Shown: in pieces, positions 11,925-31,559 of the stretch | How positions within the stretch are numbered: position 1 is the first letter of the stretch | Layout: each line of letters starts with the position of its first letter | DNA from: Carya illinoinensis | Lineage: Eukaryota; Streptophyta; Magnoliopsida; Fagales; Juglandaceae | DNA length: 64,000 bases | Direction: 5' to 3' | Assembly: GCF_018687715.1 (NCBI RefSeq) | Contig: NC_056752.1 | Coordinates: forward strand, 47,657,837-47,721,836 | The notes under the pieces: generated by a model | What the model was told of the DNA's origin: nothing | Database searches by the model: none | What the model saw: only the letters and a program-made list of their open reading frames with translations | Program-made: the position numbers and the translations under genes

Positions 11925-14675
11925 GGATTGACGAACACTACTTTTGGTGCTTGAACTGATAATTCTGCTTTATTCCAAGTTCCTCAAGAGTGTCAAAGTT
12001 GCCAGTCAAGAAAGTCGCATTATGCCTCGTCTGTCTTGTTTTCTTTTTCTGTCTTAGACCATATATTATTGTGATAAAATGTTGTTGTCATACGTACTCC
12101 ATGTGTAGATTTAAGACATGCATCAGAAGATGCACTTATGGTGGCAGCTTTGAAATGAAACTTACTTAGAATTGCATTGTATGACGTTTTCCTCATTGCC
12201 CCCCTGCTGTTTGGTCTTTGCAATTCCTGGATTCAGGTGCTGCTTTCTTTGTGAGTGGTTTTTCCCTTACCCCCATTGCATCACATTCAGCCTCAGGATC
12301 GCAAATCTCTTGCGAAAAGTGTATCAAAATCGCCTTTCTGGGGACCGTGGTATTTTTCTCGGTTTTCCAGGTAATATGGATCGGGATTAAATTTGACTTC
12401 ATGGTTCTTTTTAATATCATTTTTATGCTGTTATAACAGAATATTTGTCGGGATCTCAGACTTTTCTTTTGTACATCTTGTATTTTTCTTCCAAAAATAG
12501 TCACTACTAGGTCATATTACAAGAGAGAGAGAGAAAAAAAAAAAACGTAATAATCTTTTTTTTTTTTTTTTTTTTTCCAATTTTGAGTCATCTTCTCTTC
12601 AAATCTATGTTTCGTTCTGATTTTATATTAATAACAAAGACTATAAAACAAAGTCCATCAACTACGGGATGTTATATATTTTTGGCACAACAAAATAAAA
12701 ATGAAACTATGATTTTGAAAACAAGGGAGATTGATCGAAACTTCTCTTAGCATTATTGTTTGGTAATGGACTGAATGTGCATTTTGGTAGTTTATTAAGA
12801 GATTTAACAATCGCTTGTAGTTTTTTTTAATTTTTAATAAGATAGTCGCTTGTAGTTGGTGATCAATCATTCTACGATTATGATAACAAATAAATATTGA
12901 TGATAATAAAAAAAATGATTTTATGTTCTTTTTTTTCAATATGACATACGTGGCATTGCCAAGTCAAGCGATCCATCTGAACAGTAAATTCAAATGGCTG
13001 GGTAACAGCATCATACTACAAATTATGAAAAATGATATTCTTGTTATTTTTATTTTTTGACATTATGAGAAATGGTATTCTAAGTCTTAAACACTACACA
13101 TAATCCAATGACATAATTTGATTTGTAAGATTCAAAATTTGAAATTTATTTTACAAATTAAATTATATTAAGTAGATGATGTGTGATGTCAATGCTTGGA
13201 ATATAGTTATTAAAAAATTATATGACTATCCAATTTGCCAAAATGTTTAGTACCCTACCCTACAAAATTTTAATATGAATTCTTCATATTGTGAAATGAT
13301 TTATAAAATAGTAGACTGTACAAGTCTCGCACACACTATTTTTGATAAAAAAAGAAGTAGACAACTCTAAAATATATATGAAAGAAGTTTACTTTTTTAA
13401 TGATGTATCTCACTTTTTTAAAAATAAACGCATAATGCTTGCATATATTAAAACTGTATATATAATTACTCTATTATGTTAAAGTAATACTATATATCAA
13501 ATATTAGATCGATTTTCTTTTAAAGAAAATAATTAAAGTATTGCTCTATTTTAAAATAACAGCACGTAAATATAATAATAATAATAAAGACGTTAAACAA
13601 GAATATAATGTAGACAAAATTCAATTATTCATATACTATAGCTGTAGGATCATGCTACTGGAACTGATGGTTCCAACGAATAGACCGAGCAATGCATTTG
13701 TAATCTTTTTAAAAAATATTTTTTAAATATAAAAATTTACTAATAATTACTCTTTTAATCATTAATAAAAAAGAAATGCATCCGCCAATTTTATCGATAG
13801 GATGTAGCGGTTTGTTTATCATTTTTTATATGAGAGCATTATTATTAGTTTAGGTAAAGGTAAAGCTAAAATCACGTATTTTTCTTTTGCCGTTTCATTT
13901 ATGAGATATTTCCACGTTAGATTATTTATTTATTAATTAAAATAATAGTATAATATTTATTTATTTAATTTATTTTTCTCATATCTTACGATTCAAATCC
14001 ATCGTAAATTGTATGAACTTAAACACCTATGCTTAGAAATATTTTTTCTATTTTAATATTTTGATTGTGCCGTGTATTTCAATCTTTTTTTTTTTTTTTT
14101 ATTCCGATTGGATCTATATATTTGATTCAGACTAGCATTTCATATATATATATATATATAAATAATAATTAGTAGTGCAATTTATATGTAACAAAATAAG
14201 AAAAAAATTAATATAAATTAGTAATGGAGGATGAATAATCATACAAACATAATAATAGTTATAATAATAATAATAATAATATGTAATTGACATGGAGAAG
14301 GATACGGATCGAGCACAGGCCAAACCTGTTGTCATGTGCGTTTGAGAATACAAGGTACATGACTCCATAACGTCACCAATTCTATTTTCTATTTTTATTT
14401 ATTATTATTATTATTATTATTTTTACAAAACCCTATAACCTACGCACCCTTGTGTCCCTCTCCCTCTCTTCAACTTCCTTGCCGCTACCGCTTGTAATAA
14501 AGTCCTTGAACAGTCGGTCCTTGACCCTGAGGATTCGCCCCGTTTTCCATCTCTGGCCTGATCTCAGGCTCTGGTTCACTATACTTGAATCAACCTCGTG
14601 GTGAATCAATCCTTAGGTTTCAGCGCATATCATATTTGGGCGGCGGCGGCGGTTCTCTTCCACAGTAGCGTCGCA
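11925..14675. other. GDI 3' flank, intergenic spacer and RIO2 leader
   Basis: The first few hundred bases after the GDI stop are presumably its 3' UTR. From about 12500 to 14350 the DNA is AT-rich with poly-T/A runs, a short (TA)n at 14141–14160 and ATA triplet runs. The last 250 bases (CT-rich, then a GGC triplet run at 14639–14652) look like the RIO2 promoter and leader. No coding region seen. Confidence 0.55.
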
Positions 14676-21628
<6,953 letters not shown>

Positions 21629-23041
21629 AATTTTGTGAAAGAAACGTCATGTGGTTTATGGTGAAGAAGTTGTGAGAGGAACTATGACCATTTGCTGGCA
21701 TAACTCTGACCATCAAAAAAGCATGGTGATGGGAAGTAGGAAAACAAACCCAAATCGCTTTGTAACTACCAGAGAAGCTTATAATATAGCGGGGGAGATA
21801 TGGCTTGCCCTGTTCCAAGATTTTTTGTATTACAAAGTTATTATCTACATGTGGTAATATAAAAGACTTGGTAAATTATAGATTTATTTAAATGATCTCC
21901 GTGTTAATGTGAAGTGTTCTCAGCTTGTCTTAGACATGTTGCCCCAATTCCAGAACTTCTACCGAGTGAACGCACTCAGTTCGTGGGTGGAATTTAGGTC
22001 ACAATAAAACTTGTTTGATTCACAAACCAATATCATAGATTGATTTTAGGAGTAGAATACCTTTTTTGTCCCAATAAAAAAGTTAAGGAAAAATAACACA
22101 TTTTTCAATTTCTAATTAACATGCAATTGGCATTTTGAACAAGTTAAAAAAATTTGGATTTTGGATCTAGAGTTTCTATCCGAACTCTAGTTGGAGAGAC
22201 TATCCGAAGTCTACAACACATGAAGTGGTAATTTTAAATGTTATAATGTCTACTTTATGTGTCTAATTTATGTGTCTAATTTCTATCTCATTATGAGTCA
22301 AATTAAGCAGTAGGCTCCACTCTTGGTGGTGTTCTTCGTCAATTCTTTTAAGTTTCAACCTTGTGACCATACTCTTCTCCGTCAATTCTTTTAAGTTTCA
22401 ACCTTGTGACCATACTCTTCTCGGAACTTAAAAGATTTTGATTTCTCATGAGGTGTCGACGGAGTCCTTGAAATAACATCCGCCAATACTTGGTTGGCAT
22501 CATCCGCCAAACCTTGTGACCATATATAAAAACTGACATTTTATACCCAAATAACAAAAAAGTAGTAATACACATACTCCCATCAATATCTTACCTTGAA
22601 GATTGTGTAAAATCGCTTAGTTTCACTTATAAAATCAATATGTCGGTTTTAATAGTTTGAGGTTGCAAGTATTGAGGTGCAACTTGCAACGCCAATTTGT
22701 TGGAGGGGGAATTGGATCTTTTTCTTGTGCTTTCTAAACTGATTCGTTAGACGGGTGATGGGTTTTAGGGGAGGCCTTTCACTCATAGTAAATATAATCT
22801 GAAAGATCCTATGATAATTGACTAAACAACATACTGTATTGACAGCAAACCAAAACTTGGATGGCAATTTGTTTTTTTTTTTTTTGCCAGAAATATTACA
22901 TATTTGTGTATTCTTGGAAGATATTTCTTTCAATTGCTGTTCTTATTGACTGCCAATGAGCTTTATACATGTATTCAGTAAATTTTGAAAACAGTAAACT
23001 CTAACTTCAGTAAGAGGTTCGAACGACTATAGGGCCTCAAT
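21629..23041. other. Spacer between convergent RIO2 and MLO genes
   Basis: Contains the RIO2 3' UTR on the left and the MLO 3' UTR on the right. A 43-base tandem duplication sits at 22337–22422. No other gene or element recognised. Confidence 0.6.
22337..22422. repeat. Perfect 43-bp tandem duplication
   Basis: The unit starting CGTCAATTCTTTTAAGTTTC and ending CATACTCTTCTC is present twice with no difference (22337–22379, 22380–22422). A partial third echo (CGCCAAACCTTGTGACCATA) lies near 22502. Identity of the copies suggests a recent event. Confidence 0.85.
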
Positions 23042-26000
23042 TCATTTGTGTTCATGGGAGACATTCGCATGTTCAATCTCTCCTGCATTGCCATTGCCTT
23101 CTTCCATTCCAGATTCTGTCGACTCAACTGTTAAATCAGTAGTAGTCTCTTTGCCAACCTCGTGGTTAGATCCATGAGTAGTGGTAGAGCCGTTAAGCCT
23201 AGTGCCATTGGCAGCCTTTCTCAAACCTGTGGTCTTTTTGGCATGTTTATGCCAGCCAATTATTCCTTCATGTACGTCTTCTGCAAATATTTCCTTTTTG
23301 AATGAACTTCCCATCTACGTTTCAGGGAACCATAACAACAACAACTTTCATTAGCCAAGAATTCTAATATAAAGATGTTGAAACAGGAGGGCAAGTTTTC
23401 AATGATGATCCAACCTGTGTGACAATTGCGTAGAGTGGTAGGGTGCTGTAGCTGCAGATGAACTGAATGAATGCCCTGAGAACTCAAATTGGCATCGAGC
23501 TAAATCATAAGATCTTGTGCCTCAATATAGAGAGATGGTTCCAAGAATAGAACATATGTAAATCATTGTTTTGCATACCCTATCACCAGTCTCGGGATGA
23601 CAAAACCCATTTTTTCCATTATGCAGGAGTCAAAATTATATTGAACCTGCAATAGATCATGAGATAAGATCCATCTGTAGTTCACGTTTCAAATTTTATG
23701 GGTTTTCGCAAGTAGGTAATGAGCGTTGAGTTATGTTTTTTACCCATATCCAAAAGAAAAATGCCAGTTCAAAAGCATTCTGAAACATGATGATATGAAT
23801 CAATAACAGAACAAGCTTGGGCCTATGGAACCAGAAGTGGTTATCTGAAGGTTTAACTACCAACTCCCCTTCAATTGCCACATGTTTCTCTGCAACCTCC
23901 TGGGCCAACTGGCAAATCACATGCTCCAACTTGGTGCCAACAGCCAGAAGAAGCTGTGAAAAGAAATCACTAAAATGTTAAGGTCCTTATCCTCAAATGT
24001 TCTCTGGGAATTTTACTAGATGAACATGTAATCTGATGATCTGAGCAGTGAATGTGGCAATTTTCATGAATCACGCACTCATTAGTAACAACTAAACCAT
24101 GGTCAATAGAATTGAAAAAAACAGATACATCTGTGTCTACACTTTGACCCTGAAAGGAAGATTGTTAAAGGCACCCTCAACATAGAAGACTGTGAGCATT
24201 TGAACAGTGTGAGGCTTCTGACACAATCTGTCATGCAAGCTAGTGGACATCAAAAGGTTAAATTCGAGGGCTCTGATTTGTTGGTATGGAAACAAATTGC
24301 AAAGGCTCTGATTTGTTGGTATGGAAACATTCTATAGATGGTGTTTTTACTACTAAATCAGCTTGGAATATCGTTAGAGCTCATGGTATCATTTGTTGTT
24401 GGAAGAAATGGTTATGGCAAGCTTATGTACCAAAGAAGATGTCTTTCTTATGTTGGAGTGCACGTCTTAGTGCTATACCGGTGGATGACGTAATTAAGAA
24501 TCTTGGAATCCCAATTGTTTTGAAATGTTGTCTTTCTTCCCAAGTGGAGTCTGTGGATCATATTCTTTGTGAGGGGGAGGGGCCAAGGAAGGTTTGGGAT
24601 TATTTTGCAGCGATTTTTGGGATTCATTTGCCTTCCACGCAGATTTGGACTGGGTTGATGAATATTGGGTGGCGTTGTGCTTTGTAGTCTTCACAGGTGC
24701 GTTGGTTACGTGGTGTCATTCCTATTTTTATTTCTTGGGCACTTTGGAGATCTCGTTGTGCGGCTTGTATGGAGGGGTTGAATTTTAATTGGAAGAATGT
24801 TATTCGAATGGTAAAAGGTTTTATTTTAGAATCTTCGGGTATGGTGCGTAAGTTTAAAAAATTGGGCCCACATGATGTTTCAGTTTTGACGGATTTAAAT
24901 TGCCCTTTGGTGGATGTGGTGGGTAGAACGCCACAATATATTGCGTAGGCGTTGCCGGAGGCTGGGATAGTGAAACTAAATGTTGACAGGGGTTCTTCTG
25001 GTAATTCTGGGTTGTCAGGTGGAGGGGGCATTGTTAGAGATAACCATGGTCGTGCTTTGGGTGGTTTTGCTCATTGTTATGGTCATGCCATTAATACTAT
25101 TTCGGAATATCGAGCAGTACTTGATGGTCTTCGGATGTGCAAGCAACTTGGCTTGAGGAATTTTGTGGTGGAGTCGGATTCTAGTGTGATAGTGGGATGG
25201 TTTGTATCAGGTGTTTGTAATTATTGGTATCTTTGGGATTTTTGGGAGGAAGCTCAAGATCTTGTTAGTGAGCTTAATGTTCAGTTTCAATTTGTGTTTA
25301 GAGAGGCTAATATGGTAGCTGATTTTTTTGGCTAAACTTGGTGCTAGTGGTGGGTCTTTGGATTTTTCTGGGGATGTCAGGAAGGTTTAAAGGTCTTTTA
25401 CATACGGATATGTTGGGTATTCCATATGTTAGATGTTAGTGGCGTTGGTTGATGTTTGTGGCTTTTTTATTTGTTGGTCGTGATGTTTTTGTTATAACGG
25501 CATTCCTCCACCATAAGTGAGGGGTTTTAATAAAATTGGGAGGGGGTCACTAATGGACAGGTGATCTTCGTCTCTTAAAAAAAAAAGGTTAAATTCAAGC
25601 AAGGAGAAGTGTGAATAGAAACTTTGCTGGACCTTCCTTTCCGCCTATAATTTTTAAAAATAAAAACCCAAATGGTCATTATGGTCTAGTTTTCACACGT
25701 TGTGATTAATCAAAGTGCATAAATTAAGGGAGATTTGAAAGGAAAACTAAGATGGACAACTTACAATGAAGGGAATGAATGCAATCCAAAAATATGTATG
25801 CCAACCTGCAAGAAAAATCAGAGCATGTGATGCTTTGGAAGTGATGATCTTGATGTAGAAGAGCTTAGAATAGAGATGCAGGACCATGGCCTTATGTTCA
25901 TTAGAATCTTTTAAACTCAGAACACCAATCCAGGAATTCTTGTAACTAATAATATGATAGAGCAATGTGTGCCAGAGAAATGTGTACAACAAAAAAGGAT

Positions 26001-26269
26001 GATAACAAACATCTACCTCTAAAATTTGCACTCCACTTTCCAAGCCAGTGATAGGACCATACTATGAGTGAGAATAAGCATGTCATATACTGTTCCATAG
26101 TCAGTTCAGTATGAACTATGAAATAAGAATTTTGACTTATAGTTCACCATAAAATTCAAGTTCTAGCTAGAAAAGTGTGTTTCTTAGTATTGCTATTGCC
26201 CGAGGCCATATATCACACGATGTGCCCAAAACCAATTATACTGTCAATAACAAAAATGCTGCAGTCATC

Positions 26270-26317
<48 letters not shown>

Positions 26318-29300
26318 ACTTACCAGAAACGTTCAGCAACAAGAAGATGACAACAAAAAACCAAAGATACCAACTGCAATTGATGAAGTTAGAAAATTAG
26401 TTAGACACTACGAGGTATCATATTAGGAGTTACTACTTTCAAGGAGAGATAGCACATGCATGATAAAAGGACTCATGAAAAAAACAAAAAAAAAAAACAA
26501 GCAGAATACATGGTTTCAAGCTTCCACAGAATCTTTGCAAAAAAAGGAAGTGGAGCCTAGGGCAGAACCATCCATGACAACACTTCTGTATTGGTTACCC
26601 TTATAAGATGTACTCCACATAAGGAACAGTAAAACTAAACATAGAAAAGAAACTAATGAAACTATGCACTTTGCCTGTCTTTCCTTGTCGCAACTAACCT
26701 TATTCCAACAACTTTTTTGAAATCAGCTTCAAAGACACGTATCATGTACTTGTAGAAATTGAACTGTGGGCTTCCCCTGCAATGAGCCTACAATATATAT
26801 GTACATATAAGTGTATACACATATATATATATATAAGAACTCCGGAAGAGTATCATAGAGTTAAGGAAAAAGGGGATAAATAATGAGCTTTATATCACTT
26901 ACCATAATAAAGCCTAGTCGCATTGTCACATATTCTGTTTTGGTCACAGACCCATAAAATTGCTTGAAAAATGAGTGCTGAAATTGATGAGGACATTGAA
27001 AAGGAAATCAGTTGTTAGTAATGGCAGGAAAAAGAAGAAAACAATAGTGCATTTTATTTACTGCCCAGTTTTTGATGCATCACACAAGTCAGGCGCACAA
27101 ACTGAAAGGTTTGAGTTTCTACATTTATGTAACTTAAGTATTTAAATATTAGAACTGAAGTATGTATTCTAGATCATTACCATCATGTAAACAGCACAAG
27201 AAAGATTATCGGCAGTTCCATTGAGAAACTCAAGTCTTAAAAAAGAATCATTTCAAGTTCAGCTTTATAATCATTACTTGTGCAGTGAAACTTGCCTTTC
27301 CCTATGTATTGCAGGGTAGTTAATATTTAAGTGAAACTTGTGTTCAGGGAAAAAAAAAAGAAAAAGGGAAAGGGAAACAGATTAGGTGGAGTCTGGCATG
27401 AAGGAACATAAAAAAAAAAATTCTGATACACATTTTTGAAAAAATAAGTTAATTTTCTATTAGGAATATGGATAAAACAAGAAACATTCCGAAGTTGTAA
27501 ATCCTACAGTAAGCCAACTCTTATCAAACAAATTTAACTGGGAAGTGGTTTGTCTGAACATTCTGTAATTTCACATAAATTTCAGCAACGAAAGTTCAAC
27601 ATTCTGGAAGAAAAGAGACACTTCAAAGCAAGGCGGAGAACTGACAGTGTTACATCTTGAGAAACAGTTCATAAGTACTAATTATCTTCGAGTATCCTCG
27701 CAATCACATTGACCAATCGCTTTCTTAGAAGTTGTGATAACAATCGGTATTAGTCTTCACTTGATAATGAAGGATTCGAAAGCTTACCGCCCATCCTAGC
27801 AAAGCTGAATCCTTGCCAAAAACCCGATAGTGTCTCCGGATAAAATCATGATTTCGAACATGCGTAAATTTTGTTTTCAGAACTGCACGCACAGTATTTT
27901 CATGAGAAAAAAAATTGTAAACAGAGGCAACTAGCTGTTGGATATTGAAGAAAATCCAAACATTTCAGGGTAAACTTTCGTTTTAGTCCATCTATAGTGA
28001 AGAATTTCGGCAGACTTATTTCTGCGTTATTCAGCCCAAAAGAGTTCAGATGAGGGATAAATTTTTCTATGACCCAGGATTTGAATAAATGACATTAATA
28101 AGGAACAATCCGAAAGTCTTAACCCGATTGAAAATAACAGGGGAGAGTCTGTCGATATTAGCTTTTAATGAGCATTACCGCTTTCTGAATCATATTCCTC
28201 CCACTGTTTCCATTGACGTATCTATGCCATCGAAAACGTAAAACAGAACAATTGACAATAAGATTTTAGAATAGAAACTCTAGGTTATGAAGCGAAATTA
28301 GAGAGAAGAGAACAAGAATAGGGAAAACTTACCTTTGCTCCTCCGAAAAGGATGGTTAGAGCACTGAAAGTCACATGAACAACAGCTAACACAAAGATAA
28401 ATATGTGAAGGTGATGAAGCGCTTCAAGAGATAACATTGGGACCTTTCCCTGGAAAAACGATGTAAAGAAAAGCAGAAACGAATAAGATATTTCAGTTCA
28501 AAATAGGTGTCCAACCATGGTTAACAAAATGGGACCTCGAGGGCATGCCTGAAAAGGATAATATATGGTACTTTTCTTCCTGTACAGAGTAAAAATATCA
28601 TTTTTGTGGCTGACATTGGCGTGTAGGCAATTAGAAAGACGGAAAAAAAGGAGGAGGAGAAGAAGAAAAGGAGGGAAACTGCTAGCCAGAGGGAACAGTG
28701 GGACACCAATCAACTTCCCATAGCTTTTAAAAGGGACATGAAATTGAATCCTCTGCAATTCTTTTGCAGTCACCAATGACGGGAAAGCATATTACTCTGG
28801 AACTACGAGTTATATCCCAATTCCCATAAGACGAGGGTACATTACTTGTAGTAACAATACATGATAAAGGACCCAAGTTATTTTTGGAGCTTTGGAATAT
28901 AAACTCCAGAAATTCTTCCATGTGAATATCTGAGGTTATTTGGGAAGCAGGTCATGCCTGTTCTCTCTGGCATGTCCTCGTTGGTGGCATCCAAACAGAG
29001 TCCTGGGTAATTACAATCTGAAATCCTAGTGGCCACGAGGATTTACTTTTTCCTATAATTGGTTCAAAGTGTGCCATGTTTATACAGAGTTTATGATATC
29101 AAATCCAAAAACACTCCTCGGCAGACTCCCATTCAATACCTGAAATGTTTAATTTTCTGGTCATGAAGAGTACAGTAAAGACTCTTCAGAACTCGACTCT
29201 AATATTATATTAATAAATTATCATTTATTCTACAAATTTAAACTGATAAGAATAAATAAATTTAATTATTTTGTTATATTATAACAGAATAAGAAGCTAA

Positions 29301-31183
29301 GATCAATTTATCCAAGTGCTTGTTATCTCCCTCTTAGGGAAGAGTATAAACAAAATGCAAGCAAAGTGAAAATTCTCTCCTTTTTAGAAATGGTGTGTAC
29401 GTCAGATGTCGGATCTCCTTTACAAATGAACTATTGCTCTGGTGTCACCCAAGAGCGAGGGACATTAAAGATTCATGCCAGCAAACCTCAGCTAGCAAAC
29501 TGCGGCTTATTACATGCTTTAACTGCGCCTAGTTTCCAGATCATTGATAGAAAACATGAAATCTTGTATTATTTCTGAAATGAGAGAGAGTTGAAGTGTA
29601 GGGAGTAAACAGACCAATCCAATCAGATGATGCTTTGAGTTTCAAAATCAGATTGAACTAAAGTCTTGTTTGGTTAATTTGGTAGATGATGTCATCTAAT
29701 CTTTATAAATTTTTTTAAATTTTTATATAAAATATAATAAATAATTTAATTTTTTTAAATTTCAAAACAAAAATAATATTAAAAAATAATATTTTAATAA
29801 TATTTTATTCAATTTTTAATTTTTATTTCATTGCATAATCAAACCAAACGAAGCATAAGAGTTGTGAATTGTTTGACTCATTCTTAGTCAAGGTCAAGTC
29901 ATTTAATTAGGTGCCCATAGATGTAAACTTTCAAACTAATGCTCCTTTCTAGTTGATCTAGTAATTATGCTTATAATTCTAATCTGAAAGCTTCGACATG
30001 ATTTATTTTAATATTCCTATATCTAGAATTCTAGGTGTTTAATTAATGAATATATGTCAAATAAATCATTTGGGGTTTTTTTTTTAAGAAGAAGATCAGC
30101 TCAAATTAACGAATAAGAACTGAATTGGTGCATTGAAAAATTCTCATCTCATCATTACAACTTTTTCAAATCTCCATACAAAATATAATAAACAATTTAA
30201 CTTTTTCTTAGTTTTTTCAAATCCCAATACAATAATAATATTAAAATATAATATTTTAATATTTAATCTTAAAACTCAAAATTTTCATCTGAGAATTCTT
30301 AGTGTCCAAGCAGAACCAAGAAGAAGAGAGGAATAAATAGACTTTTAAGAAGTAAGTAAACGTTTATTTATCAAGTACATGTAATTAACTAAATTAAAGA
30401 TAATATTTTTAAAGATAATAATTTTAAAGATGTTTATCCATGCCATTTTCACATAAGCACCTAAGAGTGGGAAGAACAAATTAAGGAAAGAATGAGTGGA
30501 GGTACCACCTTGGCACAGCTCTCAGCGGAACCAGAGGCCTTGTCAAGGAGACGGCGGGCAGTCCCCGGAAGAACAAAGCTAGGATATTTGAAGAAGGTTT
30601 GAAAATGGGCAGTGGAAGAAGAAGAAGAAGAAGGATCATCTTTTTCTTTCTTACAGGGTAACCACTTATTTGCCAACACCTCAGAAATACAAATCTTGGC
30701 AATCCGATCTTGGAACACTGTCAGCAGCAGTGATATAAAACCCAACAGCATCAACTCTGCATTAATTCACCTTCAAAATACCATCAGATATATGGTAAAA
30801 AAAAAAAAAAAACTCCCCAAAACCTACTAAAAAAGTGCATATTTGTGTAGAGAGAAAGAGATCGAGGAATGAAGATATGGGCGTGACCTTCTTTGATCTT
30901 CTGTAATGCTTCAAAGAGAGGCTTCTGGTTATTTTTCTTGAGACACTGCAAAAATAAAAATAAAAATAAAAACATCAATTTGAAGAGTAAAGATCGGTCT
31001 ACACGTACATACAAGGTGATGAGAACTATAAGATAAATGAAAATATCTATGCGCGCATGCCTTGCCAACGCAGTGGAGGGTTCTTTCGACAACGAGAGAG
31101 ATGAGGACGATGACACTGCAGACAACAGCCACAACCCACGTTGGGGTGTCCTCCAAAGTTGTTCCCTCTCCTCCCCCTGCCAT
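23042..31183 (-). CDS. MLO: MLO family seven-transmembrane protein, complete, 14 exons, 516 aa
   Basis: MLO proteins are plant plasma-membrane proteins with seven helices and a calmodulin-binding tail; members act in powdery-mildew susceptibility, root or pollen-tube responses. Exons (descending): 31183–31061, 30945–30888, 30756–30509, 28449–28333, 28221–28179, 27882–27788, 26977–26903, 26787–26699, 26373–26324, 25805–25765, 23953–23744, 23646–23579, 23475–23415, 23314–23042; 1551 nt, frame unbroken. Family landmarks are EDTPTWVV at the N-terminus, [63 protein letters not shown] and [18 protein letters not shown]. The calmodulin-binding segment follows from residue 427 (W447, then HKHAKK). 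The tail is fairly short and rich in T, G and E. Intron 1 uses a GC donor (AAG|GCATGC); the other 13 donors are GT. Introns hold a 1.3-kb LINE, two MITEs and a GA tract. It looks closest to the AtMLO1/13/15 group, but that placement is uncertain. Confidence 0.93.
24266..25582 (+). mobile_element. 5'-truncated L1-type LINE with RNase H domain, in MLO intron 10 (antisense)
   Basis: Flanked by the 14-bp duplication AAAAGGTTAAATTC (24252–24265 and 25583–25596) and ending in a poly-A run at 25577–25586. It keeps the end of ORF2: a zf-RVT segment ([13 protein letters not shown] near 24350; [19 protein letters not shown]) and a C-terminal RNase H domain (24952–25335) with the D…E…D residues in [15 protein letters not shown] and VESDSS. 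Stops at about 24688 and 24948, and an extra T in the T-run 25322–25328 that breaks the frame at VADF, show it is dead. A 26-base segment is duplicated at the 5' junction (24269–24294 and 24305–24330). Confidence 0.88.
26271..26316 (+). repeat. (GA)n microsatellite directly behind MLO exon 9 donor
   Basis: Read on the gene's strand, the 5' splice site GTAAGTG is followed at once by about 46 bases of CT repeat. It is intronic, at the very start of MLO intron 9. Confidence 0.9.
29668..29850. repeat. MITE-like repeat, family M1 (MLO intron 3)
   Basis: Shows the family core TTTTTATATAAAATATAATA and AATATTTTAATAATATTTTA. Its ends are loosely complementary (TTGTTTGGTTA at the left, TAATCAAACCAAAC at the right), as expected for terminal inverted repeats. 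Confidence 0.6.
30125..30310. repeat. MITE-like repeat, family M1 (MLO intron 3), diverged
   Basis: Contains TTCTCATCTCATCATTACAA, ACAAAATATAATAAACAATT and AATATAATATTTTAATAT in the family order. Second M1 copy in the same intron, 275 bases from the first. Confidence 0.5.
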
Positions 31184-31527
31184 CTTTCTGATCTGTACAG
31201 ATATCTTCCCTTAACCAAAACCAGAAGGAATATATATGGTGTCTTCTGTTTCAAGTTATTGTCTTGGAGATCAACTCCATATCAATTTTTATTTTTTTTA
31301 AAAAAGGACGAAGAGAATAGAATCGATGACAAAAATGGGAGGAGTATAACCCCAGAAATACGTTAGTGTCGCAGCTGGTTGCGAGGAGAAGAAATACCGT
31401 GCAAAATGAGAGAGACGGGACAGGTCTGTTAATATGAACCCAACGTATAAACGGCGGACAACCGGAAAGAACTGCTCAACTCCAACACAAGACTTGACTT
31501 AAACAAAACGAAGAAGAAATCTAATTT

Positions 31528-31559
<32 letters not shown>

